From Sphingomonas aurantiaca (GTDB lineage: Bacteria > Pseudomonadota > Alphaproteobacteria > Sphingomonadales > Sphingomonadaceae): DNA of 64,000 nt. Positions 18,083 through 26,592 of the stretch are shown piece after piece. The DNA is taken from positions 186,001 through 250,000 of the forward strand of contig NZ_QAOG01000001.1 of NCBI RefSeq assembly GCF_003050705.1, in the 5' to 3' direction. The notes under the pieces are model-generated. The model saw only the letters and a list, made by a program, of their open reading frames with translations. It had not been told where the DNA came from and did not search any database. Within the stretch, counting starts at the first letter, position 1. Each line of letters begins with the position of its first letter. The position numbers and the translations under genes were made by a program.

Positions 18083-18169
18083 GACATGGGCAAAGCCCAT
18101 GTCGTCGGTCGGAGCTTCGCCCCGCCGGCCGAACCGGTGCGGCCTGCTGCAGCTTGCAGCAGGCCGCAC
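18083..18169. repeat. Two perfect hairpins between rho and terC
   Basis: Hairpin B (18083-18103) is GACATGGGC-AAA-GCCCATGTC. Hairpin A (18137-18169) is a 15-base perfect stem starting GTGCGGCCTGCTGCA with a 3-base loop, 5 bases after the rho stop. Neither has a U tract. They may protect the rho mRNA 3' end or act with hairpin C (inference). Confidence 0.75.
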
Positions 18170-18173
18170 TCGG

Positions 18174-19430
18174 TTACTGATTCATGCTGTCGAAGAAATT
18201 CTCGTTGGTCTTCGAATCCTTCATCTTGTCGAGCAGGAACTCCATCGCGTCGATCGTGCCCATCTGCATCAGGATGCGACGCAGGACCCACATCTTGGAA
18301 AGCTTGGCCTTGTCGACCAGCAGCTCTTCCTTGCGCGTGCCTGACTTGCCGACGTCGAGCGCCGGGAAGATGCGCTTGTCCGCGACCTTGCGATCGAGCA
18401 CGATTTCCGAGTTGCCGGTGCCCTTGAACTCCTCGAAGATCACCTCGTCCATGCGGCTGCCCGTATCGATCAGCGCGGTGGCGATGATCGAGAGCGAACC
18501 GCCCTCCTCGATGTTGCGTGCGGCACCGAAGAAGCGCTTCGGACGCTGGAGCGCATTCGCATCGACACCGCCCGTCAGGACCTTGCCCGACGACGGCACG
18601 ACGGTGTTGTACGCACGCCCCAGACGCGTGATCGAGTCGAGCAGGATCACCACGTCCTTCTTGTGCTCGACCAGGCGCTTGGCCTTTTCGATCACCATCT
18701 CGGCGACCTGTACGTGGCGCTGTGCGGGTTCGTCGAACGTCGAGCTGACGACCTCGCCCTTCACGCTGCGCTGCATGTCGGTGACTTCCTCGGGGCGCTC
18801 GTCGATCAGCAGGACGATCAGGAACACCTCGGGGTGATTGTCGGTGATCGCCTTGGCCATGTTCTGCAACATGACCGTCTTGCCGACACGCGGCGGGGCG
18901 ACGATCAGCGTGCGCTGGCCCTTGCCCTGCGGGCTGACGATGTCGATCACGCGCGCCGACTTGTCCTTGACGGTCGGGTCGGCGGGATCGAGCGTCAGCT
19001 TGCTCTCCGGGTAGAGCGGCGTGAGATTGTCGAAATTGACGCGGTGGCGGACGACGTCGGGATCGTCGAAATTGACGGCCGTGAGCTTCACCAGCGAGAA
19101 ATAGCGTTCGCCATCCTTCGGCCCGCGAATCTCGCCCTCGACCGTGTCACCGGTGCGCAGGCCGAACTTCCGCACCTGGTTCGGCGAGATGTAGATGTCG
19201 TCGGGCCCGGCGAGATAGTTGCTCTCGGGCGAGCGCAGGAAGCCGAAGCCGTCGGGCAGCACTTCGATTGTGCCGAGCCCCATGATCTGGTCGCCATTGT
19301 CCGCCTGCACCTTCAGGATCGCGAACAACAGGTCCTGCTTGCGCAGCGTCGAGGCGCTCTCGACCCCCAATTCCTCGGCCAGCTGGACCAGCTCGGCAGG
19401 CTTCTTTTTCTTCAGGTCTTTGAGATGCAT
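18174..19430 (-). CDS. rho: Transcription termination factor Rho
   Basis: A hexameric RNA helicase. 418 residues, standard length. It starts [11 protein letters not shown]. The cold-shock-like RNA-binding domain contains D-G-F-G-F-L-R-S and [11 protein letters not shown]. Walker A is V-A-P-P-R-V-G-K-T, Walker B is [14 protein letters not shown], and the Q/R loop region is [10 protein letters not shown] start at the ATG at 19430; longer in-frame readings add a non-conserved extension. Position next to hemJ-hemE matches the Caulobacter origin region. Confidence 0.97.
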   Translation of the reverse strand: MHLKDLKKKKPAELVQLAEELGVESASTLRKQDLLFAILKVQADNGDQIMGLGTIEVLPDGFGFLRSPESNYLAGPDDIYISPNQVRKFGLRTGDTVEGEIRGPKDGERYFSLVKLTAVNFDDPDVVRHRVNFDNLTPLYPESKLTLDPADPTVKDKSARVIDIVSPQGKGQRTLIVAPPRVGKTVMLQNMAKAITDNHPEVFLIVLLIDERPEEVTDMQRSVKGEVVSSTFDEPAQRHVQVAEMVIEKAKRLVEHKKDVVILLDSITRLGRAYNTVVPSSGKVLTGGVDANALQRPKRFFGAARNIEEGGSLSIIATALIDTGSRMDEVIFEEFKGTGNSEIVLDRKVADKRIFPALDVGKSGTRKEELLVDKAKLSKMWVLRRILMQMGTIDAMEFLLDKMKDSKTNENFFDSMNQ

Positions 19431-19611
19431 GGGGATTTCCGGATAGCGATCAACGGGAACAGGTTCGGTCTGCGCGTGCGCTGGAAAGCGGAACTGGGCG
19501 AGCCGAACAGGCAGGACCACACGACCGGGCAGGACGCCAGGAGGCCGTGCTGAAAATCGGGGTAGAATTGAGGGGGCGGTTAGTCAAGCGGGAGTGCGCG
19601 TCCACCCTCGG

Positions 19612-19697
19612 CCGTCATCCTGGGCTCGACCCAGGATCCAGAGCCACACGCGGTGTCCTCCGCCGCTCTGGATCCTGGATCACGTCCAGGATGACGT
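19612..19697. repeat. REP-like element, GTCATCC type
   Basis: GCCGTCATCCTGGGCTCGAC at the left and CACGTCCAGGATGACG at the right are the outer arms, with a GGATCCAGAG / CTCTGGATCC inner inverted pair. It abuts the 3' end of hemJ. The remaining ~180 bases up to the rho ATG are the probable rho leader; no other motif was recognised. Confidence 0.78.
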
Positions 19698-19703
19698 GGA
19701 GAA

Positions 19704-20165
19704 TCAGAACGGCTTCACGATCGCCAGCACGACGATCAGCGTCACCGCCAGCGCAGGCACCTCGTTGAGCATCCGCAGCTGCTTGCCCGTCAGCGTGGGC
19801 TTCCCCGCCGCGAGCTTCTTGGCATAGCCGACCGTCCAGCCGTGATAGCCCGACAGCGCCAGCACCAGCAGCAGCTTGAGGTGCAGCCACCCCAGCCCCG
19901 GCGCGCCATCCGCCAGCCCGAGGTTCAGCGCCAGCGCGATCCCGAGCACCCAGACAACGATCATCGCCGGCGTCAGGATGATGTGGCGAATCTTGCCCTC
20001 GCGCTCGACCCAGTTTGCCGCCTCGGCCGCGTTGCCGGCCGCCAGCGCTTCCTGATGGTAGACGAGGTAGCGCGGCAGCATGAACAGCCCCGCCATCCAG
20101 AAGATCACGAAGATCAGGTGCGCGGCCTTCACCCAGTCATAGGCCGCCCCGAGAAAACCGCTCAT
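19704..20165 (-). CDS. hemJ: Protoporphyrinogen oxidase HemJ (UPF0093)
   Basis: The membrane-bound oxidase of protoporphyrinogen IX in bacteria lacking HemG/HemY. 153 residues with four hydrophobic helices. The conserved N-terminal stretch A-A-H-L-I-F-V-I-F-W-M-A-G-L-F-M-L-P-R carries the haem-ligand His, and Y-H-Q-E follows. The later R-M-L-N-E-V-P-A-L segment is also a family hallmark. The ATG overlaps the hemE stop (ATGA), so two consecutive haem-synthesis steps are translationally linked. Confidence 0.93.
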   Translation of the reverse strand: MSGFLGAAYDWVKAAHLIFVIFWMAGLFMLPRYLVYHQEALAAGNAAEAANWVEREGKIRHIILTPAMIVVWVLGIALALNLGLADGAPGLGWLHLKLLLVLALSGYHGWTVGYAKKLAAGKPTLTGKQLRMLNEVPALAVTLIVVLAIVKPF

Positions 20166-21211
20166 GTCGTGCTCCTGACGCGGGCGATGAGCTGCTCGAC
20201 ATGCGCGATCGGCGTGTCGGGCAGGATACCGTGGCCCAGATTGAAGACGTGCGGCCGATCGACGAACGCCGCGAGGATCCGGTCGATCGCCGCATCGAGA
20301 TCCGCGCCGCCCGCGATCAACGCGAGCGGATCGAGATTGCCCTGCACGGGCATGTCGGCAGGCAGCGAGGCATGCGCCCAGACCGGATCGACCGTCTCGT
20401 CGAGCCCGATCGCATCGACGCCGGTCTCGCGCGCATAGGCGGGAAGCTTGCCCCCTGCCCCCTTTGGAAAGCCGATCACCGGCACGCCGGGGCAGCGCGC
20501 ATGGAGGCGATCGACGATCGACGCGGTCGGCGCGATCACCCAGCGTTCGAACTGCGCGGGCGAGAGCGATCCCGACCAGCTGTCGAACAGCTGCACCACA
20601 TCGACGCCCGCCTCGATCTGCCGCGCGAGATATTCGACCGTATTGTCCGCGATCGCATCGATGATCGCGCCGAACGCGGCCGGATCGGCATAGGCGAAAC
20701 GCCGCGTCTCGGACTGGTCCTTGGACCCCTTGCCCGCCACCATATAGGTCGCGACCGTCCAGGGAGAGCCCGCAAAGCCCAGGAACGTCGTCTCGGGCGG
20801 CAATGCCGCGGCGACCTTGGCGACGGTGCCGTAGACCGGCTCCAGCCGCCCCATGACCGGCTGCAACCGATCGAGCGCATGATCGACCAGCGCGGGTTCG
20901 AGCCGCGGCCCCTCGCCCACCCCGAAGCTGAGATCCTGACCGAGCGCCCAGGGGATCATCAATATGTCCGAGAACAGGATCGAGCCGTCGAACCCGAACC
21001 GGCGGATCGGCTGGAGCGTCACCTCGGCCGCGGCGTCGGGATCGGTCGCCAGCGCAAGGAATCCCCCCTTCTCGGCCCGGAGCGCGCGATATTCGGGGAG
21101 ATAGCGCCCCGCCTGCCGCATGAGCCACAGCGGCGGGACGGCCTGACGCTCCCCGCGAAGAGTCGCCAGGAGGGGCTTGGTGGCGGGCGAATTGGAGGTC
21201 GGATTGGTCAG
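20162..21211 (-). CDS. hemE: Uroporphyrinogen decarboxylase, probable CTG start
   Basis: Decarboxylates uroporphyrinogen III to coproporphyrinogen III. About 349 residues from the proposed CTG. P-P-L-W-L-M-R-Q-A-G-R-Y-L-P-E-Y is the universal N-terminal signature, and F-S-D-I-L-M-I-P and G-F-A-G-S-P-W-T-V-A follow. The first ATG (21121) falls inside the signature, which leaves out conserved P-P-L-W-L. Upstream, in frame, there is no ATG, GTG or TTG before two consecutive TAG stops. The only candidate is CTG at 21211 (reading L/M-T-N-P-T), with AGAAGGG 8 bases ahead as SD. It borders the proposed oriC. Confidence 0.93.
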   Translation of the reverse strand: MTNPTSNSPATKPLLATLRGERQAVPPLWLMRQAGRYLPEYRALRAEKGGFLALATDPDAAAEVTLQPIRRFGFDGSILFSDILMIPWALGQDLSFGVGEGPRLEPALVDHALDRLQPVMGRLEPVYGTVAKVAAALPPETTFLGFAGSPWTVATYMVAGKGSKDQSETRRFAYADPAAFGAIIDAIADNTVEYLARQIEAGVDVVQLFDSWSGSLSPAQFERWVIAPTASIVDRLHARCPGVPVIGFPKGAGGKLPAYARETGVDAIGLDETVDPVWAHASLPADMPVQGNLDPLALIAGGADLDAAIDRILAAFVDRPHVFNLGHGILPDTPIAHVEQLIARVRSTT

Positions 21212-21539
21212 CGGAGCACCCTTCTTCTACTATAAGAAGATTCAAGAAATAGGTTGTTGCAGTGGTTGGGCGGTTGAACCCGGGACTTATGCGGTGATCC
21301 CGGAATTGCCAACAGCTTGACCCCCGCGCACCGCGACAAACGCGCTGATTCGATTCAAGGCTCCCCATTACCCACAGCCTGTGGATAAAATCCGGCCCTG
21401 TGCGCGAGCGTGTGGATAGAATCGCTGTTATCCACGGCGCCACGGTCGCTTGGCGAGGGCAGCGAGTTACGCTAGCCGTTTTCCCCATGTTATCCACAGA
21501 TTCACACCCACGGACCCGCCCGCTGGGGATAAAACGCCC
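21212..21539. other. Probable chromosomal replication origin (oriC) with DnaA boxes
   Basis: This gap between divergent hemE and ppsR holds TTATCCACA-like DnaA boxes. Exact ones are at 21380-21388 (minus) and 21490-21498 (plus). One-mismatch boxes are at 21368-21376, 21411-21419 (minus), 21428-21436 and 21524-21532 (minus). Five GANTC sites (21239, 21347, 21352, 21419, 21499) suggest CcrM control. The hemE-side end holds the AT-rich inverted repeat CTTCT...AGAAG (21221-21239), a possible unwinding element. Flanking genes hemE-hemJ-rho match the Caulobacter origin, and parS sites lie on both sides. Confidence 0.88.
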
Positions 21540-22355
21540 ATGATGCGGCTCCATCTGCATTTGTTGTCGGATTCGACCGGCGAGACGCTGGAGAACATCG
21601 CTAAGGCGGCGCTGGCGCAATATGATGACGTCGAGACCGTCCGCCATTTCTGGCCGATGGTGCGGACCGAGGCGCATCTCGAGCGGATCCTGCAGGAGAT
21701 TGCGCAGAACCCCGGGCTGGTCGTGTTCACATTGGTGAACCCCGCGACGCGGCGGATCCTCGAGCAGCGGTGCCTGGCCCTGGGGCTTCCCGCGGTAGCC
21801 CCGCTCGACCCGGTCAACGACGCTCTTTCCGGGTTGCTGGGGCAGCAGGCAAAGGCGCGGCCGGGTCGCCAGCACGTCCTCGACGCGGCCTATTTCGCGC
21901 GTGTCGATGCGATCCAGTGGACGATCGCGCATGACGACGGGATCGCGTGGGAGGAATGGGAGGAGGCCGATATCGTGCTCGCGGGCGTGTCGCGCTCGTC
22001 GAAGACGCCGACCTCGATCTATCTCGCCAACCGTGGCTACAAGACCGCGAACATCCCGATCGTGGTCGAGAGCCCGCCGCCAAAGATCCTCTATGCGCTC
22101 CGCCGGCCGCTGATCGTCGGGCTGACGACGAGTGCCGACCGGCTGATCCAGGTACGGCGCAACCGGTTGCTGTCGCTCCACCAGGCGCCCGATACCTCCT
22201 ATGTCGAGGAGGAGGCGGTGATGCGCGAGCTCGCCTTTGCGCGGCGGATGTTCGCGGACAATGGCTGGCCGGTAATCGACGTCACGCGGCGGTCGATCGA
22301 GGAAACCGCGGCGGCGATCATCGCGCTGTGCAACCAGCGGCAGATCGAAGCATGA
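21540..22355 (+). CDS. DUF299 kinase/pyrophosphorylase (PPDK/PEP synthetase regulatory protein type)
   Basis: A 271-residue bifunctional regulator family that phosphorylates and dephosphorylates PEP synthetase or pyruvate phosphate dikinase. The P-loop-like motif is G-V-S-R-S-S-K-T-P-T-S-I-Y-L-A. The N-terminus H-L-L-S-D-S-T-G-E-T and the A-N-R-G-Y-K-T-A-N-I-P segment are characteristic. It starts at ATG 21540 (a second ATG follows directly), right at the edge of the DnaA-box cluster. Its Caulobacter counterpart also flanks the origin. The stop overlaps maf. Confidence 0.92.
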   Translation: MMRLHLHLLSDSTGETLENIAKAALAQYDDVETVRHFWPMVRTEAHLERILQEIAQNPGLVVFTLVNPATRRILEQRCLALGLPAVAPLDPVNDALSGLLGQQAKARPGRQHVLDAAYFARVDAIQWTIAHDDGIAWEEWEEADIVLAGVSRSSKTPTSIYLANRGYKTANIPIVVESPPPKILYALRRPLIVGLTTSADRLIQVRRNRLLSLHQAPDTSYVEEEAVMRELAFARRMFADNGWPVIDVTRRSIEETAAAIIALCNQRQIEA

Positions 22356-22942
22356 GCCTGATCCTGGCCTCGCAAAGTGCCTCGCGCCGGGCCATGCTGA
22401 CCGCGGCGGGGGTGGCGTTCGACGCGACCTTTGCGGGCGTCGACGAGGATGCGGCCAAGGCGGCACTGCGCGACCTGTCGCCGCGCGATCTCGCCGATGC
22501 GCTGGCCGAGCTGAAGGCCCTCAAGGTGTCCGCGCGGATGCCGGGGCAGCTCGTGCTCGGCAGCGACTCGCTGGTCGCGCTCGAGGACGGCACGATCCTC
22601 GACAAGCCCACTGACCGTGACGACGCGGCGGCGCATCTACGTCTGATGTCCGGCAAACGGCACGATCTGTGGAGCGCGGCGGTGATCGCGGAGAATGGCC
22701 AGGCGATCTGGCGGCATGTCGAGCGCGCGAAGATGCACGTCCGCCCGCTGTCCGAGGCGTTCATCGAGACGTATCTGGAGGCGGAATGGCCGGCGATTGC
22801 GGGCTGCGTCGGCTGCTATCGGATAGAGGGGCCTGGGGCGCAGCTGTTCGCCAGGATCGAGGGGAGCCAGTTTACGGTGCTGGGGATGCCGTTGCTGAAC
22901 GTGCTCGATTTTTTGCGCGTGCGCGGCGAGTTGCCGGCGTAA
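22352..22942 (+). CDS. maf: Maf-like nucleotide pyrophosphatase
   Basis: Hydrolyses non-canonical or methylated nucleoside triphosphates. 196 residues. It starts M-S-L-I-L-A-S-Q-S-A-S-R-R, the family's L-A-S-x-S-x-R motif. L-G-S-D-S-L-V provides the catalytic Asp region, K-P-T-D-R-D-D-A is the conserved Lys loop, and G-C-V-G-C-Y-R-I-E-G is near the C-terminus. The ATG overlaps the ppsR stop by 4 bases. Confidence 0.9.
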   Translation: MSLILASQSASRRAMLTAAGVAFDATFAGVDEDAAKAALRDLSPRDLADALAELKALKVSARMPGQLVLGSDSLVALEDGTILDKPTDRDDAAAHLRLMSGKRHDLWSAAVIAENGQAIWRHVERAKMHVRPLSEAFIETYLEAEWPAIAGCVGCYRIEGPGAQLFARIEGSQFTVLGMPLLNVLDFLRVRGELPA

Positions 22943-22975
22943 TCTTCTCCCTTCTCAATTTTCACTTCCCCATGC

Positions 22976-23024
22976 CCCGCACCCGCACCCGCACCCGCAC
23001 CCGCACCCGCACCCGCACCCGCAC
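22976..23024. repeat. Hexanucleotide tandem repeat (ACCCGC)n
   Basis: Seven exact ACCCGC units (22981-23022) preceded by a degenerate CCCCGC. It lies ~35 bases after the maf stop, in the 321-base maf-aroE gap. On the minus strand it would read as Gly-Ala dipeptides, but no real gene is seen there. The unit number may vary between strains by slippage (inference). Confidence 0.9.
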
Positions 23025-23045
23025 TTACACCGCCTGCCACATTCA

Positions 23046-23131
23046 CCGTCACCCCAGCGGAAGCTGGGGTATCTCACGAGGCAGACGACGCCCGCCAAAC
23101 GGGAAGATCCCAGCTTTCGCTGGGATGACGG
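23046..23131. repeat. REP-like element, GTCACCCC type
   Basis: Left arm CCGTCACCCCAGCGGAAGCT plus GGGG; right arm CCCAGCTTTCGCTGGGATGACGG. Both arms are hairpins. The rest of the maf-aroE gap (23132-23263) holds a small CCCCGCCGTCGCGGGG hairpin near 23232 and presumably the aroE promoter. Confidence 0.8.
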
Positions 23132-23263
23132 GGTGGAGGGGAACGGCGTGGGGGGATGACGGCGCGGACGGAGCAAATGCAGCCCCGTGGCAATTCCACC
23201 GCGGTAGACTAAACCGTCTTCCAGACTGGATCCCCGCCGTCGCGGGGACACACGGAGCCTTGC

Positions 23264-24076
23264 ATGACCCGACCCTATGCCGAAGTGATCGGCGATCCGA
23301 TCGCGCAGTCGAAATCGCCGCTGATCCACGGATTCTGGCTCAAGGCGCTCGGGATCGACGCCGACTATCGTCACAAGCTCGTCACCGCCGACGATCTCCC
23401 CGCCTATTTCGCCGATCGCAAGGCGGACCCGGACTGGCGCGGGTGCAACATCACGATGCCGCACAAGCTCGCCGCGCTCGACCACGTATCCGACCCCGGC
23501 GACGTCCGCGGGTCGATCGGCGCGATCAACACCGTGTTCCGCAACCAGGCGGGCGACTGCATCGGCACCAACACCGATGCCGCCGGATTCTGGGCGCCGA
23601 TCGACGATCTCGACATCGCCGGCCAGCCGGTAACGGTGATCGGCGCGGGCGGCGCGGCGCGTGCGATCCTGTTCGCGCTGTCGCGGATGGGCGTCGGCCC
23701 CGTGACGATCCTCAACCGCAATCCGCTCAAGGGCGCGGCGTTGCTGTCGAGCTTCGGATTGAAGGGTCAGGCGCTGCCGATTGGTCCCGCCGCCCCGCCC
23801 TCGCGGCTTCTCGTCAATGCGAGCGTGCTCGGCATGGCGGGCCAGCCTGCGCTCGAGATCGACCTTGGCGCGCTCGAGCCAGACTCGCTCGTGTACGACA
23901 TCGTCTATTCGCCGCTAGAGACAGACCTGCTCAAGGCGGCGCGTGCGCGCGATCTGGAAACCGTCGACGGGCTGGAGATGCTGATCGGCCAAGCTGCGGT
24001 CGCGTTCGAGATATTGTTCCACGTGGAACCACCGCGCGATCGCGATGACGATCTCCGGGCGTTGCTGGTCAAATGA
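23264..24076 (+). CDS. aroE: Shikimate dehydrogenase
   Basis: NADPH-dependent reduction of 3-dehydroshikimate in aromatic amino-acid synthesis. 270 residues. Shikimate-binding S-K-S-P-L-I-H and the catalytic Lys in N-I-T-M-P-H-K-L are near the N-terminus. N-T-D-A-A-G-F supplies the second catalytic Asp, and the NADP loop is [10 protein letters not shown]. The final ~25 codons contain a near-consensus parS (F-H-V-E-P), mirroring the rsmG case. The stop overlaps coaE (ATGA). Confidence 0.96.
   Translation: MTRPYAEVIGDPIAQSKSPLIHGFWLKALGIDADYRHKLVTADDLPAYFADRKADPDWRGCNITMPHKLAALDHVSDPGDVRGSIGAINTVFRNQAGDCIGTNTDAAGFWAPIDDLDIAGQPVTVIGAGGAARAILFALSRMGVGPVTILNRNPLKGAALLSSFGLKGQALPIGPAAPPSRLLVNASVLGMAGQPALEIDLGALEPDSLVYDIVYSPLETDLLKAARARDLETVDGLEMLIGQAAVAFEILFHVEPPRDRDDDLRALLVK
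24015..24030. promoter_or_regulatory. parS site 3 (15 of 16 consensus bases)
   Basis: TGTTCCACGTGGAACC, one mismatch at the last base of the parS palindrome, inside the 3' end of aroE, about 2.5 kb to the right of oriC. It places a ParB loading site on the opposite side of the origin from sites 1 and 2. Confidence 0.85.
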
Positions 24077-24648
24077 TCATCGGCCTCACCGGATCGATCG
24101 GGATGGGCAAGTCCGCCGTCGCCGCGATGTTCGCCGACGAAGCCATCCCGGTGTTCGACGCCGACGCGGCGGTGCACCGGTTGCAGGGGGTCGGCGGTCG
24201 ACTGGTGGCGCCGATCGAGGCCGCCTTCCCCGGCACGACCGCAGACGGCGCGGTCGATCGCGCGAAGCTTGGCGCGGCGGTGTTCGGCGACGATGCCGCG
24301 ATCGAGCGACTCGAAGCGATCGTCCACCCGGCGGTCGGCGAAGAGCGCGCCGCGTTCCTGGCAAGGCATGCCGGCAAGCGAGTCGTGTTCGACGTCCCTC
24401 TCCTTTTCGAAACCGGTGGAGACCAGCGAGTCGACGTGATCGTCGTCGTCTCCGCCGCGCCCGACGTCCAGCGCGCGCGCGTCCTGGCGCGTCCCGGCAT
24501 GACCGCGGAGAAATTCGCGGCGATCCTCGCCCGCCAGACCCCCGATGCCGAGAAACGCGCGCGCGCGGATCATGTCATCCATACCGATACGAGCTTCGAC
24601 GAAACGCGGGCGCAGGTTCGCGCGGTGCTTGCGTCCTTGGAAATCTGA
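24073..24648 (+). CDS. coaE: Dephospho-CoA kinase
   Basis: Last step of coenzyme A synthesis. 191 residues. P-loop [11 protein letters not shown] at 4-14, then F-D-A-D-A-A-V-H and the lid region R-Q-x(n)-R-A-D-H-V-I-H-T-D. It starts at the ATG overlapping the aroE stop. The aroE-coaE-dnaQ order is conserved beside the origin in many alphaproteobacteria. Confidence 0.95.
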   Translation: MIIGLTGSIGMGKSAVAAMFADEAIPVFDADAAVHRLQGVGGRLVAPIEAAFPGTTADGAVDRAKLGAAVFGDDAAIERLEAIVHPAVGEERAAFLARHAGKRVVFDVPLLFETGGDQRVDVIVVVSAAPDVQRARVLARPGMTAEKFAAILARQTPDAEKRARADHVIHTDTSFDETRAQVRAVLASLEI

Positions 24649-24657
24649 GCCGATACC

Positions 24658-25356
24658 ATGGCGATGCGCGAGATCGTCTTCGACACCGAAACCACCGGCC
24701 TCAGTTTTTCCGGTGGCGACCGCATGGTCGAGATCGGCTGCGTCGAGATGCTCAACCGGGTCGAGACCGGGCGCACCTTTCACGCTTATTATCATCCCGA
24801 ACGCGACATGCCGGTCGAGGCGTTCAACGTCCACGGGCTCAGTCAGGCGTTCCTGTCCGACAAGCCGCGATTCGGTGATGCGGTCGAGGAGCTGCTCGAA
24901 TTCGTCGGCGACTCGCCGATGATCGCGCACAATGCCGGCTTCGATTTCTCGTTCCTCAACGGCGAGCTGACCAAGTGCGGCCGCCCGATCGTTCACATGC
25001 AGCGGATGGTGGACACGCTTCAGATTGCGCGCAGCCGTCATCCGGGCGCCAAGCACTCGCTCGACGCGCTGTGCTCGCGTTTCGGAATCGATCGCAGCCA
25101 CCGCGTCCTCCACGGTGCGCTGCTCGACGCGCAGCTGCTCGCGCAGGTTTATGTCGAGCTGATGGGCGGTCGCCAGATCGGCCTCGGGCTGCTCAGCAAC
25201 ACTGGCAGCAGCGCTTCGACTCCGGTCGTCGCACAGGCGCCTCGGGTCGTTCGCCCGCCGCGGGTTTTCGTGGCGAGCGAGGGAGACCTTGCGGCGCATG
25301 CGGCGTTTATGAAGGGGATCAAGGATCCGATTTGGGGGGCCGTGGCGTCCGGATGA
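24658..25356 (+). CDS. dnaQ: DNA polymerase III epsilon subunit (proofreading exonuclease)
   Basis: A DEDDh 3'-5' exonuclease of 232 residues. Exo I is V-F-D-T-E-T-T-G-L, Exo II H-N-A-G-F-D-F-S-F-L, and Exo III H-G-A-L-L-D-A-Q-L-L with the catalytic His. The C-terminal ~45 residues (V-V-A-Q-A-P-R-V-V-R-P-P-R...) form a flexible linker and alpha-subunit-binding tail. It starts 9 bases after coaE. Confidence 0.95.
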   Translation: MAMREIVFDTETTGLSFSGGDRMVEIGCVEMLNRVETGRTFHAYYHPERDMPVEAFNVHGLSQAFLSDKPRFGDAVEELLEFVGDSPMIAHNAGFDFSFLNGELTKCGRPIVHMQRMVDTLQIARSRHPGAKHSLDALCSRFGIDRSHRVLHGALLDAQLLAQVYVELMGGRQIGLGLLSNTGSSASTPVVAQAPRVVRPPRVFVASEGDLAAHAAFMKGIKDPIWGAVASG

Positions 25357-25417
25357 CGCCGGCAGGGTGGAGCCAACAGGACCGCCCGAAGACAGTAACG
25401 TCGACAAGGAGACGAAC

Positions 25418-26023
25418 ATGGATATCCGGATTTCTGGTCATCAGGTTGACACTGGCGAAGCGCTGAACAGCCATGTGGAAGACCGACTCCAGGGTATCGC
25501 CGACAAGTATTTCGCGCGCGCCATCTCGGCCGAGGTCACGTTCGGCAAGGGGCCGCACGACGCCGGCTTCAAATGCGATATCGTCGCGCATGTGATGAAG
25601 GGCCTCGTGCTCAAGGGGCATTCGGACGCCTATGATGCCCGCGCCGCGTTTGACGGTGCCGCTGCCAAGATCGAGACCCAGCTCCGCCGCTACATGCGTC
25701 GCCTGAAGGATCGCCACGCCGGCGAAGCGGTCGCGATGGCCGAGAGCAACGGCTACGACAATGCCGGCTACACGCTGTTCCAGGAAAGCATCGAGGAGGA
25801 CGATGTCGCGGACGCACCGCTGATCATCGCCGAGACGCGTGTCGACATCCCCGAGGCGACGGTGTCCGATGCGGTGATGATGCTCGATCTGCGCAACACC
25901 GCCGCATTGCTGTTCATGAATGCGGGTACCGGCGCGCACAACATGGTCTATCGCCGCGGTGACGGCACGATCGGCTGGGTCGAGCCACAGCGCGCCGCGG
26001 CGTCTTCCGCTACGACGCAATAA
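25418..26023 (+). CDS. hpf: Ribosome hibernation promoting factor, long form
   Basis: A 201-residue long HPF. The N-terminal domain (residues 1-~110: M-D-I-R-I-S-G-H-Q-V, then E-V-T-F-G-K-G-P-H-D-A-G-F) docks in the 30S decoding centre. The C-terminal domain (V-M-M-L-D-L-R-N-T-A-A-L-L-F-M-N, Y-R-R-G-D-G-T-I-G) drives 100S dimerisation. The ATG at 25418 has AAGGAG 7 bases upstream. It is followed by ptsN, as rpoN-hpf-ptsN often are, although rpoN is not here. Confidence 0.93.
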   Translation: MDIRISGHQVDTGEALNSHVEDRLQGIADKYFARAISAEVTFGKGPHDAGFKCDIVAHVMKGLVLKGHSDAYDARAAFDGAAAKIETQLRRYMRRLKDRHAGEAVAMAESNGYDNAGYTLFQESIEEDDVADAPLIIAETRVDIPEATVSDAVMMLDLRNTAALLFMNAGTGAHNMVYRRGDGTIGWVEPQRAAASSATTQ

Positions 26024-26064
26024 GAAGCGTCCAATACGGCGTCCGTCTCTCGGCTGCGCCTTTA

Positions 26065-26107
26065 CGCCCCCGTGCAACCCGCTAAGGCGGACCTGCGCGG
26101 GGGCGCC
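26065..26107 (+). promoter_or_regulatory. GC hairpin between hpf and ptsN
   Basis: CGCCCCCGTGCA and TGCGCGGGGGCG pair across a ~20-base loop just ahead of the ptsN start, with no U tract. It could attenuate read-through or stabilise the hpf mRNA end (inference). Confidence 0.45.
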
Positions 26108-26115
26108 TTGAGACA

Positions 26116-26592
26116 ATGTACAGCATGACCGATTTCAGTGATATGCTGCGTCCCGACGCAGTGCAGACGGGCGTTGTCGCCGCGACGAAGAAGGCGGTGT
26201 TCCAGCATATCGCGACGATGGCCGCCGAAACCGTCGATGCGGACGTCAAGACGATCAACGAGCGACTGACCGCCCGCGAGAAGCTCGGCTCGACCGGGTT
26301 TGGCGGCGGCGTCGCGATCCCGCATGCCAAGCTGGACGGGCTGGCACAGGTGACGGGCGTCTTCGTCCGGTTGGCGCAGCCGGTGGATTTCCAGGCGGTC
26401 GACGATTTGCCGGTCGATCTCGTCTTCATGCTGCTCTCCCCTACCGATGCGGGGGCGGTCCATTTGAAGGCGCTTGCGCGCGTTTCGCGGCGGCTGCGCG
26501 ACAAGGCGTTTCTCGAAAAACTGCGCGGGGCGGGTTCGCCCGATGCGCTCTACGCGCTGTTCACCGCCGACGAGGTGCGCGATGCCGCCTGA
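26116..26592 (+). CDS. ptsN: Nitrogen-regulatory PTS EIIA protein
   Basis: The EIIA-Ntr end of the PTS-Ntr phosphorelay, regulating nitrogen, potassium and stress functions. 158 residues. The phosphorylated His is in V-A-I-P-H-A-K-L (His70). E-K-L-G-S-T-G-F-G-G-G precedes it and H-L-K-A-L-A-R-V-S-R-R-L-R is the C-terminal helix. Alternative start ATG 26125. The stop overlaps the next gene by 11 bases. Confidence 0.93.
   Translation: MYSMTDFSDMLRPDAVQTGVVAATKKAVFQHIATMAAETVDADVKTINERLTAREKLGSTGFGGGVAIPHAKLDGLAQVTGVFVRLAQPVDFQAVDDLPVDLVFMLLSPTDAGAVHLKALARVSRRLRDKAFLEKLRGAGSPDALYALFTADEVRDAA

Noticed and set aside
19704..22466. A 920-residue minus-strand frame running from hemJ through hemE and the origin
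   Set aside because: Only its last 153 residues (HemJ) have family motifs; the rest overlaps hemE and ppsR in wrong frames.
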